Origin: Actinernus sp. WN-2022
Lineage: Eukaryota; Cnidaria; Anthozoa; Actiniaria; Actinernidae
Direction of reading: 5' to 3'
Assembly: GCA_030867875.1 (NCBI GenBank)
Contig: JAOWCC010001589.1
Location: 81,987,537 to 82,051,536 of the forward strand
Length of the DNA stretch: 64,000 nucleotides
Part shown: piece by piece, positions 11,564 to 21,169 of the stretch
Position numbering within the stretch: the stretch's first letter is position 1
Layout: each line of letters starts with the position of its first letter
Made by a program: the position numbers and the translations under genes
The notes under the pieces: generated by a model
What the model saw: only the letters and a program-made list of their open reading frames with translations
What the model was told of the DNA's origin: nothing
The model's database searches: none

Positions 11564-12654
11564 TTGGAGTGGTCACTGGACTTGTACGGGTATATTTTTA
11601 CTTTAGTCTTCTCGAGTTCTGGGATCTTTGATAACTTCCGGTAGTCTTTCTCGTCCAGCACGTTGATACTAGCACCTAAATCAGCCATGATCGTGATTGG
11701 AGTGCCATGAACGACGACTTCGAATAACGGTTGTGGTTCTGGCTTGTCTGCGCTGATGGAAAACAAATACGCTTCTTCATCTGAGCTGGAACTTTCGTCG
11801 ACCATTTTGTTTATGTTCGGCTTGTGTTGTTTTTGTTGATTTTTCTTGTGTGTATCTTTAGATCTGCACACGGCTTCAAAGTGGTTTAATTTGCCACAGC
11901 TTCTACATGACTTCTGATACGCTGGACATGTGGTTTTCCCGCCCGGATGTGGGTATTCTTTTCCACAGTTTCTGCAAACACCATTCTCTGTGTTGCGTGA
12001 CTTCCGGCTTGTCCCAGTTACGCGCGACTTCCTGTCGCGTGACCGTCCGCCATCTTGCTTTTGGGCTGCATGGTTTCTGTCAGGATTTCTTCCAAGTTTG
12101 TTTACTGGATGCTTTTCCTCGATGCTAGCCGCCTGGGATTTGGATATTCCATGGCTTTTCCGGCTTCCAACAGCTGACCTGAAGGTGAGACTTGGTTTTT
12201 CGAGTGCTTTCAAGCGAAGCTTGTGAGATGTGCAGTTTTGAACGATCTGTGTTTTAATCTCTCGATTGCCTACGAATTCGCATGTCGTCGCGAGTCGTCT
12301 CAATCTTGTATGAAACGCTGAAATGCTTTCTTGGCTTTCTTGCTTGGCCTGTCGAAACATGTAGATCTCATATTCTCTGTTTTTCTTCGGCGTGAAGTAG
12401 TTGGTGAGTGCTTCACTTGCTTTTTCTAGCGGGTTTTCTTCTTCTTCTGCTTCTGTGTTGGGCAGTGTGTCGAAGATTTCACTCACACTTTCACCGGCGT
12501 AATATAGTAAAGGAGCTCTTTGCCTTTTGGTATCTTCTATTCCCATCGCTAGTATGAGATTCTGAAAACGGGCTAGCCATTTCTTCCATCGGACTCCTAC
12601 GGCGCCTTGTTCTGAATGCACTTCGAATTCTGGAAACTGCGGTAGAGTTGCCAT
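11557..12654 (-). pseudogene. Gypsy Gag with zinc knuckles and start of protease
   Basis: 365 residues. The helical capsid-like region includes KKWLARFQNLILAMG and FHTRLRRLATTCEF. A basic stretch and a divergent CxxC knuckle are followed by a canonical CX2CX4HX4C knuckle (CRSCGKLNHFEAVC), which binds element RNA. After an acidic linker comes an aspartic protease start, TIMADLGASINVLDE. The catalytic DSG/DTG motif reads DLG here, a one-base change (TCA to TTA on the coding strand) that should inactivate it. The start at 12654 gives MATLPQFPEF, shortly downstream of the primer binding site. Confidence 0.9.
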
Positions 12655-12760
12655 GCTTCTTGTATTCCTGCTTTAGATCCTTTACAAACTTCCTCGCTGA
12701 CTTAATTCAGTACTTCTTTTACCGAAAAATATGTTAAGGCTTACTTGTGGAGTGCTGAGA

Positions 12761-12779
12761 TCCGTATCCTCGTCGCCAA
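12761..12779 (-). promoter_or_regulatory. tRNA primer binding site of the Gypsy element
   Basis: Directly inside the 5' LTR, the element strand reads TTGGCGACGAGGATACGGA. The part TGGCGACGAGGATACGG is complementary to a tRNA 3' end finishing in CCA. I do not assign the tRNA isotype. Confidence 0.75.
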
Positions 12780-12921
12780 TGTGGTGTTTTAAGATATTTA
12801 TTAAAGGAAATCTTACATGCAAACCGCCACCGAAACGTGCCCGTGCTAATCCTACATCCGATCCTATATCCGGGACCTAAGTACTTACAATGACATTCCA
12901 AATAAGGCTAGCAACACTACA
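12780..12921 (-). repeat. 5' LTR of the Gypsy element
   Basis: 142 bp, ends TG...CA on the plus strand. It pairs with the LTR at 8290-8433 and is adjacent to the primer binding site and to TSD GATTC (12922-12926). Confidence 0.93.
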
Positions 12922-13337
12922 GATTCTTTTCCATCAAATTTGTCAGATGAACAGCGAAAAGGTTATTCATAGAAACTGGGTATCACGTATTTCAGATATT
13001 ATCATGTTCAATGTTCTACTAGATATTGTAGTGAATTTAAGTGAAGTGAAGTGAATGGATGGATATATATATATATATATCATCGATCTGATAGCCTGTG
13101 TACTGCCGTCCGTCTCCCCTCAACACTCGGGAAGGGAAGTCTGTGCTACACTGTCGTTAATCGTGTTCCGGCATAATTTTGCATAAATTACATCTCGATT
13201 TCCATTGGCCGAGAAACACTAGACGGTACACATTGTAGATTTCAGATTGTTCATTTCCTATTGTTAACAGCAATGGAAGAGATAAAGAGGGAGGACGCGC
13301 TGGGAAGCGGGGAAATTAAATAAATTCCCTTCTTCGA

Positions 13338-13995
13338 TAGCCTATACACAGACCTCCGTAATCCCTTCAAAGGAAGCGTTTTGGAGATCTTTCTTTCCTC
13401 GAGGAAGTGGAAGATTGGATGAATTCGTGAGTTTGAGAACCACGTGAACTCGCCTGACCGCCGAGGCTATTGATATTGGTTCTGGTTGATCGTCTCCCAC
13501 AGCCATTCGCTTTTCAAAAAGAGCTCTTGAACATGGACTTTCTTTTCGTTTTGAAGAACTAGACGATATCTGAAGAAGAATTTCGTGTGTTCCCTGAAAA
13601 TTCTTTCAAACTTCCTAGGCACTTTCTGCATATATGTTGAGGCCGACTTTTCATTTGAAATTCGAGAGAATTAATTTCTTCCCAGACTTGAAATGCAGTA
13701 GTTCCATGAACGATATTCTTATAATTTTTTTCTCGATATTAACCGAGCACAGGACACAAAATGACATAGCAATCCGTCTTAATACAATCCCAAACCAGAG
13801 TGAATTCCCACGGAGCAACTAAGGTCAACATAACCGCTAAGCCAATCAGCACCCGCTATGAGGCACCAGCCAATCAGCGACTGGTTACAACATTCCTGTA
13901 ACTATCCACGTGACCTAGAACACGATTAAGTCATCCGTAGTACAGACCTCCTTTTCCTTCCTTTGAAGGGATTACGGAGGTCTGTGTACAGGCTA
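13338..13995. mobile_element. 658-bp TIR element, 3-bp target duplication CGA
   Basis: About 40-bp inverted ends (TAGCCTATACACAGACCTCC on the left, complement on the right), flanked by CGA at 13335-13337 and 13996-13998. The interior has no transposase, and an ORF at 13634-13822 shows no motif. A similar AGCCTGTGTAC end at about 13091 hints at a second, nested or truncated copy outside it. Confidence 0.75.
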
Positions 13996-14248
13996 CGATC
14001 TGATTGGTTATATCATGTAAGCGCACGGCCATGTCGCAACGTCCGCGATACTGTTTTCTCAAACTCATTAATAATTCAGATCTGATTGGCCAACCACAAT
14101 CTCTAATCTGTATGGTCAGGCGGATACGTTTTGGAAACCCAATGTAATACCAGTTGAAAATACTAGCGGTTGGAACAGATTTTCATCACTAGTGATGAAA
14201 CTGTTCTTAATCTACATATTCATGAACTACTAACTACTTATTTAACAA

Positions 14249-14422
14249 ATAAAGAAGCCTTAGCCATGTTTTATACTATCATAAAACACGATGGGCATTT
14301 GAGAACATGAGAGAAATGTTAAAGCACAAGCCGAAGGCGCGTGCTTTCAACATTTCTAGAGTGTTCTCAAATGACCAGAGTGTTTTATGATAGTATAAAA
14401 CATGGATTTAAGGCTTCTTTAT
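14249..14422. mobile_element. 174-bp foldback (palindromic) element
   Basis: Arms ATAAAGAAGCCTTA... and ...GGCTTCTTTAT are inverted copies with a short loop near 14332. The central part GCACAAGCCGAAGGCGCGTGC is itself palindromic. Diverged pieces of the same family (CATGTTTTATACT-like) recur at 14489-14530. Confidence 0.75.
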
Positions 14423-14939
14423 CTGTTTTATAATATAGATTTACGCGCGCGATGAAAGGAAACCGCCAGTTGAAAACTATATAACACGGCTAACCATGTT
14501 ATATACTCTGATAAAACATGGCTTCTTAGCCAATCAGAGCGCGCGTACTATCGTATCTATATTATAAATACTGATAAACTGCAAGTAAGAAGTGAAGAAG
14601 TAAAGAACGACATAGAAAGAAAAGTGTACCTCAACTGGAATTGTACTAACTTTTGGCCACTACACTGGGACTGCTGGTCCGGCAAGTTGGGAATACGTAT
14701 TATGTTCGCTTGTATTTGCGAAGTCGGCCATACATTATTTATAAAATCTGAGTACATATTAGAGTCATTTATGGTTGAAACCGCTTATGTACCGTGGGCG
14801 CAATGTCCGTGATTGTTGGCGATGATATACTGAAAAGCTCTAGGATAGGGAGCATGAAATATCCTTTTCCATATTTAAGAAGAACCTTTGGGATATCCCT
14901 TCATGGATATTTGTTGGTTTTGGCTTGAGTAGTATAGGA

Positions 14940-15193
14940 GGCACCGAATTAGCCCTTTTTTGCGGCGCTATGCAAATTTTTGCGGCGCTCTCATTAATTA
15001 AATGACGTCACGGTTCTATTGTCTTGGACTCATGAATAAAATGTGGCGCTCTCATGAATAAAGTGTGGCGCTCTCATGAAGAAAATATATTTTGTCCGGG
15101 TCTCATGAATAAAGTGTGGTGGTTTCTCATTATATATTGTTCCTTTGGATGAGGTCACGGTTCTATTTTTGGGATCCTATTGTTTGGAGGCGC
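14940..15193 (+). promoter_or_regulatory. Repeat-rich promoter region with CRE-like sites
   Basis: Upstream of the zinc-ribbon ORF, the unit GGCGCTCTCATGAATAAA recurs three to four times (about 14982-15115). A perfect TGACGTCA (CREB/ATF site) stands at about 15003, and TCACGGTTCTAT occurs twice (about 15008 and 15156). Confidence 0.5.
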
Positions 15194-15200
15194 TATAAAG
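15194..15200 (+). promoter_or_regulatory. TATA box of the zinc-ribbon ORF
   Basis: TATAAAG, 48 nt before the ATG at 15248. With initiation some 25-30 nt downstream, the 5' leader would be only about 25 nt. Confidence 0.6.
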
Positions 15201-15247
15201 CCAGAACCGATCGCTCCCGAATCCATTCGAAGTTGAGCAGCAACAAG

Positions 15248-15691
15248 ATGACAGTCGACGAGTGGATCAACCTCAAAGACATTGTGAATGAACTAGACGA
15301 TCTCATTGAAACCATTACACAAAACCCAGAGGATCCGGACTATGAAGCCTTTGAACGCATGAACCCACGACAGACTGGAGTATCAAATGACTCCAACGTG
15401 GAAGCTTTTCGTCCAACACTTCAGAGACAGAATGCTATCATGAAGACCACAAGCCCCACGAACTTTCACGATGGACCCATACCTTTCTGCCATGTGTGCA
15501 AGAAAACGAACTTTTATGGAAGTGACCAATGTGATGGGTGTTATAACTCCGTCATAAAGGAGGAACCAGGTGAAATAGTGGAAACTTCCTCCATGACAAC
15601 CGACGCAGGAGATATAGACCCTAATGACATTCAGCAAGAAGATATACCAAATGTTACTTTTGGTGGAAAGCCGCCTTCGACTCAGCTCTAA
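15248..15691 (+). pseudogene. Zinc-ribbon protein, probably Polinton-associated, truncated by an in-frame stop
   Basis: From the ATG at 15248 (AACAAGATGACA, good context, just after the TATA box) the protein has 147 residues; an upstream in-frame ATG at 15116 would precede the TATA box and is unlikely. The N-terminus is acidic and helical (EWINLKDIVNELDDLIETI). A zinc ribbon CHVCKK...CDGC follows, then an acidic linker. Directly after the TAA stop (15689-15691) the same frame continues through a second, related ribbon, CSVCKR...CNTC, to a TAG at about 15776, with AATAAA at about 15796. So the ancestral protein probably had two ribbons. It lies 0.7 kb from Polinton integrase pieces. The function is unknown; regulation or nucleic-acid binding is a guess. 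Confidence 0.6.
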
Positions 15692-15971
15692 CAGTGCTCA
15701 GTATGCAAGAGAACTCTGTGTTACTATGGAACTATTTGTAATACCTGTAACGGCACTTGGCGGTCAAGTCTCTTTTAGAAATGCTATGTAAAAAATAAAA
15801 CCATGATGTGATACTGAAGTGTGTCTTTGTATTAATTAAGGTATTGTATTTATGTAAATATTTCTAAGTACTAACAAATCCACTTTATACGAATCATTTC
15901 GACATGGCATCGACTAAAGCAGTAGTTCGCTTTACCCTGCTGCGAAGTGTAGCAGAATAACAGACTTTGGA

Positions 15972-16158
15972 AATGTAAATTGGTTTGAACTCGTTGGAGA
16001 TTTATACTCAAATATCTCGATTAGAGATTGCTAAGAATGTGCTTCCAGCAGTTGAAATCGAGGTGAATATCGGTCGTCTATTAACCTTTCTGCGCTTTGC
16101 TAAAGAAATGAAGCTATCCGAGGAGGAATGGAGTGAATTGTTTCTACACATGCTCTAA
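15972..16158 (+). pseudogene. Short open frame with protein-like composition, no start codon
   Basis: An open frame after a stop reads through a charged amphipathic sequence including EIAKNVLPAVEIEVNIGR and FAKEMKLSEEEWSELF, and ends at TAA about 16156-16158. There is no upstream Met in frame, so it is probably the 3' end of a lost gene of the same Polinton-like element. Homology is not recognised. Confidence 0.35.
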
Positions 16159-16183
16159 CATCATCCACATTTCTTAGGGATTC

Positions 16184-16319
16184 TATAAAAGAGAGAATCA
16201 TTGACATTCTACATCACTTCTCAATTGACTGTCAAGCCAACAACACAATGGGTTGTTTCCCCTCCATCCTTACCAGTGGGACTAAGAACGTGTTTTCAGT
16301 CGAGTACGTTGTATTTTAG
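16184..16319 (+). CDS. TATA box plus 23-residue ORF with N-myristoylation-like start
   Basis: TATAAAA at 16184-16190 is followed, 58 nt later, by ATG at 16248. The ORF ends at 16319 after 23 residues beginning MGCFPS, which fits a myristoyl/palmitoyl signal. The leader (CAACAACACAATG) resembles that of the zinc-ribbon ORF (CAGCAACAAGATG), suggesting one promoter family. It may be a first exon or the remains of a longer gene. Confidence 0.35.
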
Positions 16320-16364
16320 CTTGTTGTGGAGGTAAAATTAGTGTGCAAAATTCAGAATTTTGTG

Positions 16365-16512
16365 ATGGACGAAGAACTGGAGAAGATTTACTACCACCCC
16401 GAGAGTGAAGGCAGTTTTCGTGGTATCGATGCTGTTTATCGTACTGCCAAAGAAAGAGGACTCAAGAAAATCACCCGTAAACAAGTGCAGGACTGGTTGA
16501 TAAAGCAAGATG
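16365..16512 (+). pseudogene. Polinton (Maverick) integrase, N-terminal segment
   Basis: Residues include LEKIYYHPESEGSFRGIDAV, RTAKERGLKK and ITRKQVQDWLIKQD, matching the N-terminal helical domain of Polinton retroviral-type integrases. The match stops at about 16512, where the sequence switches to the reverse complement of the next part of the same gene. Confidence 0.7.
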
Positions 16513-16715
16513 TCTTTTCCCGTCTTGGTTTTCAGGGGAACAACCCATGCGACCTTGCTAAAGACGTCAATGCAAGTGAGTAGATATTTGTATCCGTCGT
16601 TATATTTGCTGAGAGAACTCAAGTCTACGAGATCCGCTTGCAATTGGCTATCGAGACCGCTGACAATAACATTATTCCTCCCATACTGCCGTCGCGCGGG
16701 TTTGGGTAAAGTGTA
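16512..16715 (-). pseudogene. Polinton integrase, catalytic-core start, inverted relative to its N-terminus
   Basis: On the minus strand: YTLPKPARRQYGRNN, then LQADLVDLSSLSKYNDGYKY (first catalytic Asp in ADLVD) and LTCIDVFSKVAWVVPLKTK, ending at TGKD by 16513. These residues normally follow directly after the WLIKQD segment found on the plus strand, so a roughly 200-bp inversion has turned the two parts head to head. The second Asp and the Glu of the triad are absent. Confidence 0.75.
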
Positions 16716-16719
16716 GAAA

Positions 16720-17944
16720 TACTTAATTAAAATTATTGGAATAAAGTATAATTAATATAAAGAGATTATTACATGTTAAGAGCTTGATATCGGTTTTATT
16801 CACGAGGTTTTCGTATCATATCGCGAACGAGCGAGTCCGCGAGCGAGTGAGCATAACAAAATTTATTTCTAAAAGCAATAGTACAGTGAAGTGATATCGT
16901 ATCACTTCACTGATATGGTTTTTTAATCAATGGACATATCCAGTTCTGAATATAATTAAGTCCCATAAGTACTTGAACGATTGCCCAGTTAATGAGGAGC
17001 GGGAGATTCAAATACAAAGTAAATGGCGAAAACGCTTCCACTAGCTTATGTTTGAAGCGCTCTCGCAGCTTCATTTTTGAGAGAAAAAATCATTTTCAAT
17101 CGGCTTTTTAAAGCTAAAGGTCACATAAATCAGTAGAGCTATTGACCTCAGTTGTATCTAAATCTAAGTGAGTTTTGACCGAATTTTTTATGGAAAACTG
17201 CTCAGTCCAATATTCAAGTCTCGATTTCTACTGAAATATAAGACGCACAAGTCATTTTTAATCGGCTTCTTGTAGACCCTAAAATAAGCTTTAAAACGAT
17301 TCTTCAAGCTTCCCAAACGGTTAGAAAAAACCCTGTACCTTAGATAAAAAACTGTAAAAAGTTAAACTAAAACGGCATTTCGCGCCGGCATTTCGCGCCG
17401 GCATTTCGCGGATTTGTCTATTGACAATTATCAAGTAGCGTGGTGTTGAGTCCCATGGGAGGTGATTAAGATCCTGAAAGCGAAGCGGGAACTTTAAAGC
17501 AAGCTAAATATATCAACTGCATTTTAGTTGCTTGGATACCAGTTTTATTAGCAAAAGAAAAGAGAAGCTCAACATTATTAACATTCTGATTCTAAAAGTC
17601 TATCATGGCTGATAAAAATATCGCAGCTTCGTTTCAAGATTGCACTTTTCCCGAGCCTGCATGTTCATCCGCCATTGCTTTAAAGATATAAGTTCCTGCA
17701 GCTCTTTAAACGAACGAGGGAAATACACAAAACTGCGCAGTTATGACGTAGATAAATCCTTAGTTCAGCAGTTAGCACATGAGTAAACTTTTAAGCAAAC
17801 GACTTTCGTACTGCTTGAGCAAAGGGATTTGGAATCCCAGTCTTTAAGGGCATTCTTTGTGTTATAAAACACCGATGTTTGTGAATTGGAGCGGAATTAT
17901 CCCAATTTATCGAGCCTATACTATACTCAGTTCAGTTTTATTGG
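16720..17944. other. Non-coding, minor repeats
   Basis: No gene recognised. It contains three tandem copies of GGCATTTCGCGCC at about 17372-17410 and an inverted GTGAAGTGATA/TATCACTTCAC pair near 16886-16912. Confidence 0.5.
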
Positions 17945-18785
17945 GTGATTTTGTTTGACTTCTAGGACAGGAATGTTTAATAACATCTCATTTTAAAGCT
18001 ACATCTTCCAAGAATCTGTATTCAGACTTATTTGCGACGCGATTTGAAAACGACTGGGAGAAAATAGAGAACGGCTTGGAACACTGCTAGCCGTTTTGCC
18101 GACCGGCTTTTTTACCGCTTCGGCAACTAGCTCAGTTAAACTTTCTTTGTGGGTGATTTTGTGGATCCGATTTTGTTTGACTTCTAGGGCACGGATAAGC
18201 TTGAATAACATCTCATGTTAAAGCTACATCTTCCAAAAATCTGTATTCAGACTTATTTGCGATGCGATTTGAACACGATTGGTAGAAAATTGAGAAAGAG
18301 TTGTAACACTGTTTGCCGTTTTGCGGACTGGCTTTTTTCCCGTTTCGACGTGACTCATGCATGAAACACAGCTTGCTCAGTTTCTTTGTGGGTGATTTTG
18401 TGGATCCGATTTTGTTTGACTTCTAGGGCACGGATAAGCTTGAATAACATCTCATGTTAAAGCTACATCTTCCAAAAATCTGTATTCAGACTTATTTGCG
18501 ATGCGATTTGAACACGATTGGTAGAAAATTGAGAAAGAGTTGTAACACTGTTTGCCGTTTTGCGGACTGGCTTTTTTCCCGTTTCGACGTGACTCATGCA
18601 TGAAACACAGCTTGCTCAGTTTCTTTGTGGGTGATTTTGTGGATCCGATTTTGTTTGACTTCTAGGGCACGGATAAGCTTGAATAACATCTCATTTTAAA
18701 GCTACAACTTCCTAGAATCTGTATTTAGACTTATTTGCGATGCGATGTGAACACGCTGTGAAAAAATTGAGAGCATGAGGTTTAA
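17945..18785. repeat. 239-bp tandem repeat, about four copies
   Basis: Units begin GTGATTTTGTGGATCCG at 18153, 18392 and 18631. A fourth, shorter copy starts at 17945 and lacks 14 bp plus other segments. The 18153 and 18392 units are almost identical, indicating recent duplication or homogenisation. Non-coding. Confidence 0.92.
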
Positions 18786-19859
18786 GCCAGGGGCTTTGTC
18801 GTTTTGCATGTGGATACACTATAGTTTCGCTCTTTCATTCCATTGACGATTTTTTACGAACTTCTATTGAATTGATTTTCACACTTGAGATCGGCTTGGG
18901 ACTAGCAACTCCCAAAGCTCGTTCCATTTGAGATTGCACGGCTTTATCACACGGATATCAACCCCAAATGTGTAATAAATTAATATATTAACACATCGTA
19001 CACGTGACAGTGAATATACAAATTATATAAAATATAAAATAGATATAAAATGGATTTAATTAACACAAAATCGTGATTAAAAAAATACGTTATTGGCTTA
19101 GTTGTTCCGGGTTACCTGTGTTATCAGTTGGGTTCCGACTTTGTATTTTCGGGCTACCTGTGTTGTCTTATTGTTATCAATGTGGTACTATACTCTATGT
19201 ATTTTCTAGCCTGCAATGCAGGCGTTTCTAGTGGTTTTCAATCAGTGGTAGATTCCGGCAATTCTGCTTTTCAACGAAAACACAAATGCTGAAAGCTGAA
19301 AAAGGCCAACTAACTAGGTTTTTGCATAGTTTACAACACTTTCTAAGGCAAAATGTATACCTTCTTTGGTGCTCGACTCCTTTTTGAGAAGCCTTTCAAA
19401 AAGGTACCTTTTTTGCTAATAAAGACTGGACATTTTTTGGTTTCATCTAAAAATCCAGAAAGCTGAAATTTCATACCTTTTCTCAGCTTCGATTAGCCTT
19501 TGCAAGAAGGGCGAAAAAGGTACCTTTATTGCGCTTTCATTCGAAAACCAGAACGCATGCAAATTCCTACCTTTTTTCAGCTTCGATTTGACTTTGCGAG
19601 AAGAGCGAAAAAGGTACCTTTTTTGCACTTTGCACTGAAAACCAGAATACACAGAAATTCATACCTTTATTCGGCTTAGCTGCGATATTGCAAGAAGTGC
19701 GTAAAAGGTACTTCTTTCTTTGTTTATTGGCTGTTTGATTGGCATGAACTTCCGGCACTGTACTATACTAGCGTGTTAATATATACGGCCGTATAACGTT
19801 AACTATTGGCTATTGCCTGATGATTGACACCGAGACAAACTGAATGGTTTCCATTGTGA

Positions 19860-20085
19860 ACCAACAGTTCCCGCCACTTTTGCTAGAAGAATGGATTATT
19901 TGGAGGCTAATGTTGATCAAATCGAATAAAACGTCCTCACAGATTAGCGATTTATTCGAAGCAGTATTCCCAGAAGTAAAGAATCGAAGGGCTTTTCTGC
20001 TCGAAACATAAGACTAGTGTGCTCCAGATACGACATTGGGCGGATGAACGCAGTTGAGGTAGATGCCATCGTTCGCGTTCAAGGG
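19860..20085 (+). pseudogene. Left-arm copy of the palindrome exon, broken
   Basis: Mirror of the right-arm ORF at 20289-20567. It has an early stop (ATCGAATAAAACG) and frame changes. The final GTAAGC donor-like site is retained at about 20086. Confidence 0.6.
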
Positions 20086-20288
20086 TAAGCGCCGATTACT
20101 TTAAACGATTATTCGTCCTTTTATATAATCCTCCCTCGGTACTAATTAGGCTATAGACTACAAAACATAGCAGCTTTATCTTAAAAGCTTATTTTAAGAT
20201 AAAGCTGCTATGTTTTGTAGTCTATAGCCTAATGAGTACCGAGGGAGGATTAAAAGGATGAATAATCGTTTAAAGTAGTCGCGCTTAC

Positions 20289-20567
20289 CTCGGTCACAGA
20301 GTCTTGAACAATGGCATCTACCTCAACTGCGTTCATCCGTCCAATGTCGTATCTGGAGCACAATAGTCTTATATTTCGAGCAGAAAAGCCCTTCTTTACT
20401 TCTGGGAATGCTTCTTTGAATAAATCGCTAATCTGTGAGTACATTTTATTCGATTTCAAATGATCTCTTATCTGATCAACATTAGCCTCCAAATAATCCA
20501 TCCTTCCCGCAAAAGTGGCGGGAACTTTTGGTTCAGAATTGAAATCATTCAGTTTTCTCGGTGTCAA
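20289..20567 (-). CDS. Candidate first exon in the right palindrome arm, transposon-associated
   Basis: An open frame from ATG at 20567 to a splice-donor-like AG|GTAAGC at 20289/20288, about 93 codons. It includes MDYLEANVDQIRDHLKSNK, ISDLFKEAFPEVKKGFS and ARNIRLLCSRYDIGRMNAVE, a helical region like the N-terminus of integrase-core-type transposases in animal genomes (recognition by eye, weak). The frame runs on to 20250 without the splice. No downstream catalytic exon is present in the window, so it is probably a remnant. Confidence 0.4.
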
Positions 20568-21169
20568 TCATCAAGCAATAGCCAATAGTTAGTATAGTAC
20601 AGTGTCGGGAGTTCATGTCAATTAAACAGCCAATAAACAAAGAAAGAAGGTACCTTTTACGCACTTCTCGCAATATCGCAGCTAAGCTGAAAAAAGGTAT
20701 GAATTTTCATGTATTCTGGTTTTCAGTGCAAAGTGCAAAAAAGGTACCTTTTTCGCGCTTCTCGCAAAATCAAATCGAAGCTTAAAAAAGGTATGAATTT
20801 GCATGCGTTCTGGTTTTCGAATGAAAGCGCAATAAAGGTACCTTTCTCGCCCTTCTCGCGAAGGCTAATCGAAGCTGAAAAAAGGTATGAAATTTCAGCT
20901 TTCTGGATTTTTGGATGAAACCAAAAAATGTCCAGTCTTTATTAGCAAAAAAGGTACCTTTTTGAAAGGCTTCTCAAAAAGAAGTGAAGCAACAAAGAAG
21001 GTATGAATTTTGCCTTAGAAAGTGTTGTAAACTATGCAAAAACCTAGTTAGTTGGCCTTTTTCAGATTTCAGCATTTGTGTTTTCGTTGAAAAGCAGAAT
21101 TGCCGGAATCTACCACTGATTGTTTTCCCCGCTTTCGTGGACGTTTTCCGCTCACGAATCAATTTCAGA

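Larger units (their letters stand above)
8285..12926 (-). mobile_element. Ty3/Gypsy LTR retrotransposon, full-length but disabled, TSD GATTC
   Basis: The element spans 8290-12921 (4632 bp) with GATTC on both sides (8285-8289 and 12922-12926). Two short LTRs of about 143 bp with TG...CA ends enclose gag-protease, RT, RNase H and integrase in that order on the minus strand, which is the Gypsy pol order. The very short LTRs and an NVSDD-type RT box suggest the Mag/SURL-like branch (inference). At least four frame breaks and two changed catalytic or metal residues mean it cannot now move by itself. Confidence 0.95.
19239..21122. repeat. 1.9-kb near-perfect palindrome (inverted duplication)
   Basis: Left arm 19239-20186 is repeated in reverse at 20192-21122 with a 5-nt loop (20187-20191). 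The arms differ by scattered substitutions and small indels only. Each arm carries about four diverged tandem units with AAAGGTACCTTT at their centre (spacing about 100-120 bp) and one copy of a short coding exon near the loop. Either one TIR element lost its middle, or a segment was duplicated head to head. Confidence 0.93.

Noticed and set aside
15116..15247. Upstream start for the zinc-ribbon ORF
   Set aside because: It precedes the TATA box and the added residues are hydrophobic/aromatic without pattern; the ATG at 15248 fits the promoter.
19443..19652. Matching 69-residue ORFs at 19443-19652 (-) and 20709-20918 (+)
   Set aside because: They are the two arms of the palindrome reading through the AAAGGTACCTTT tandem units; similarity comes from DNA duplication, with no known motif.
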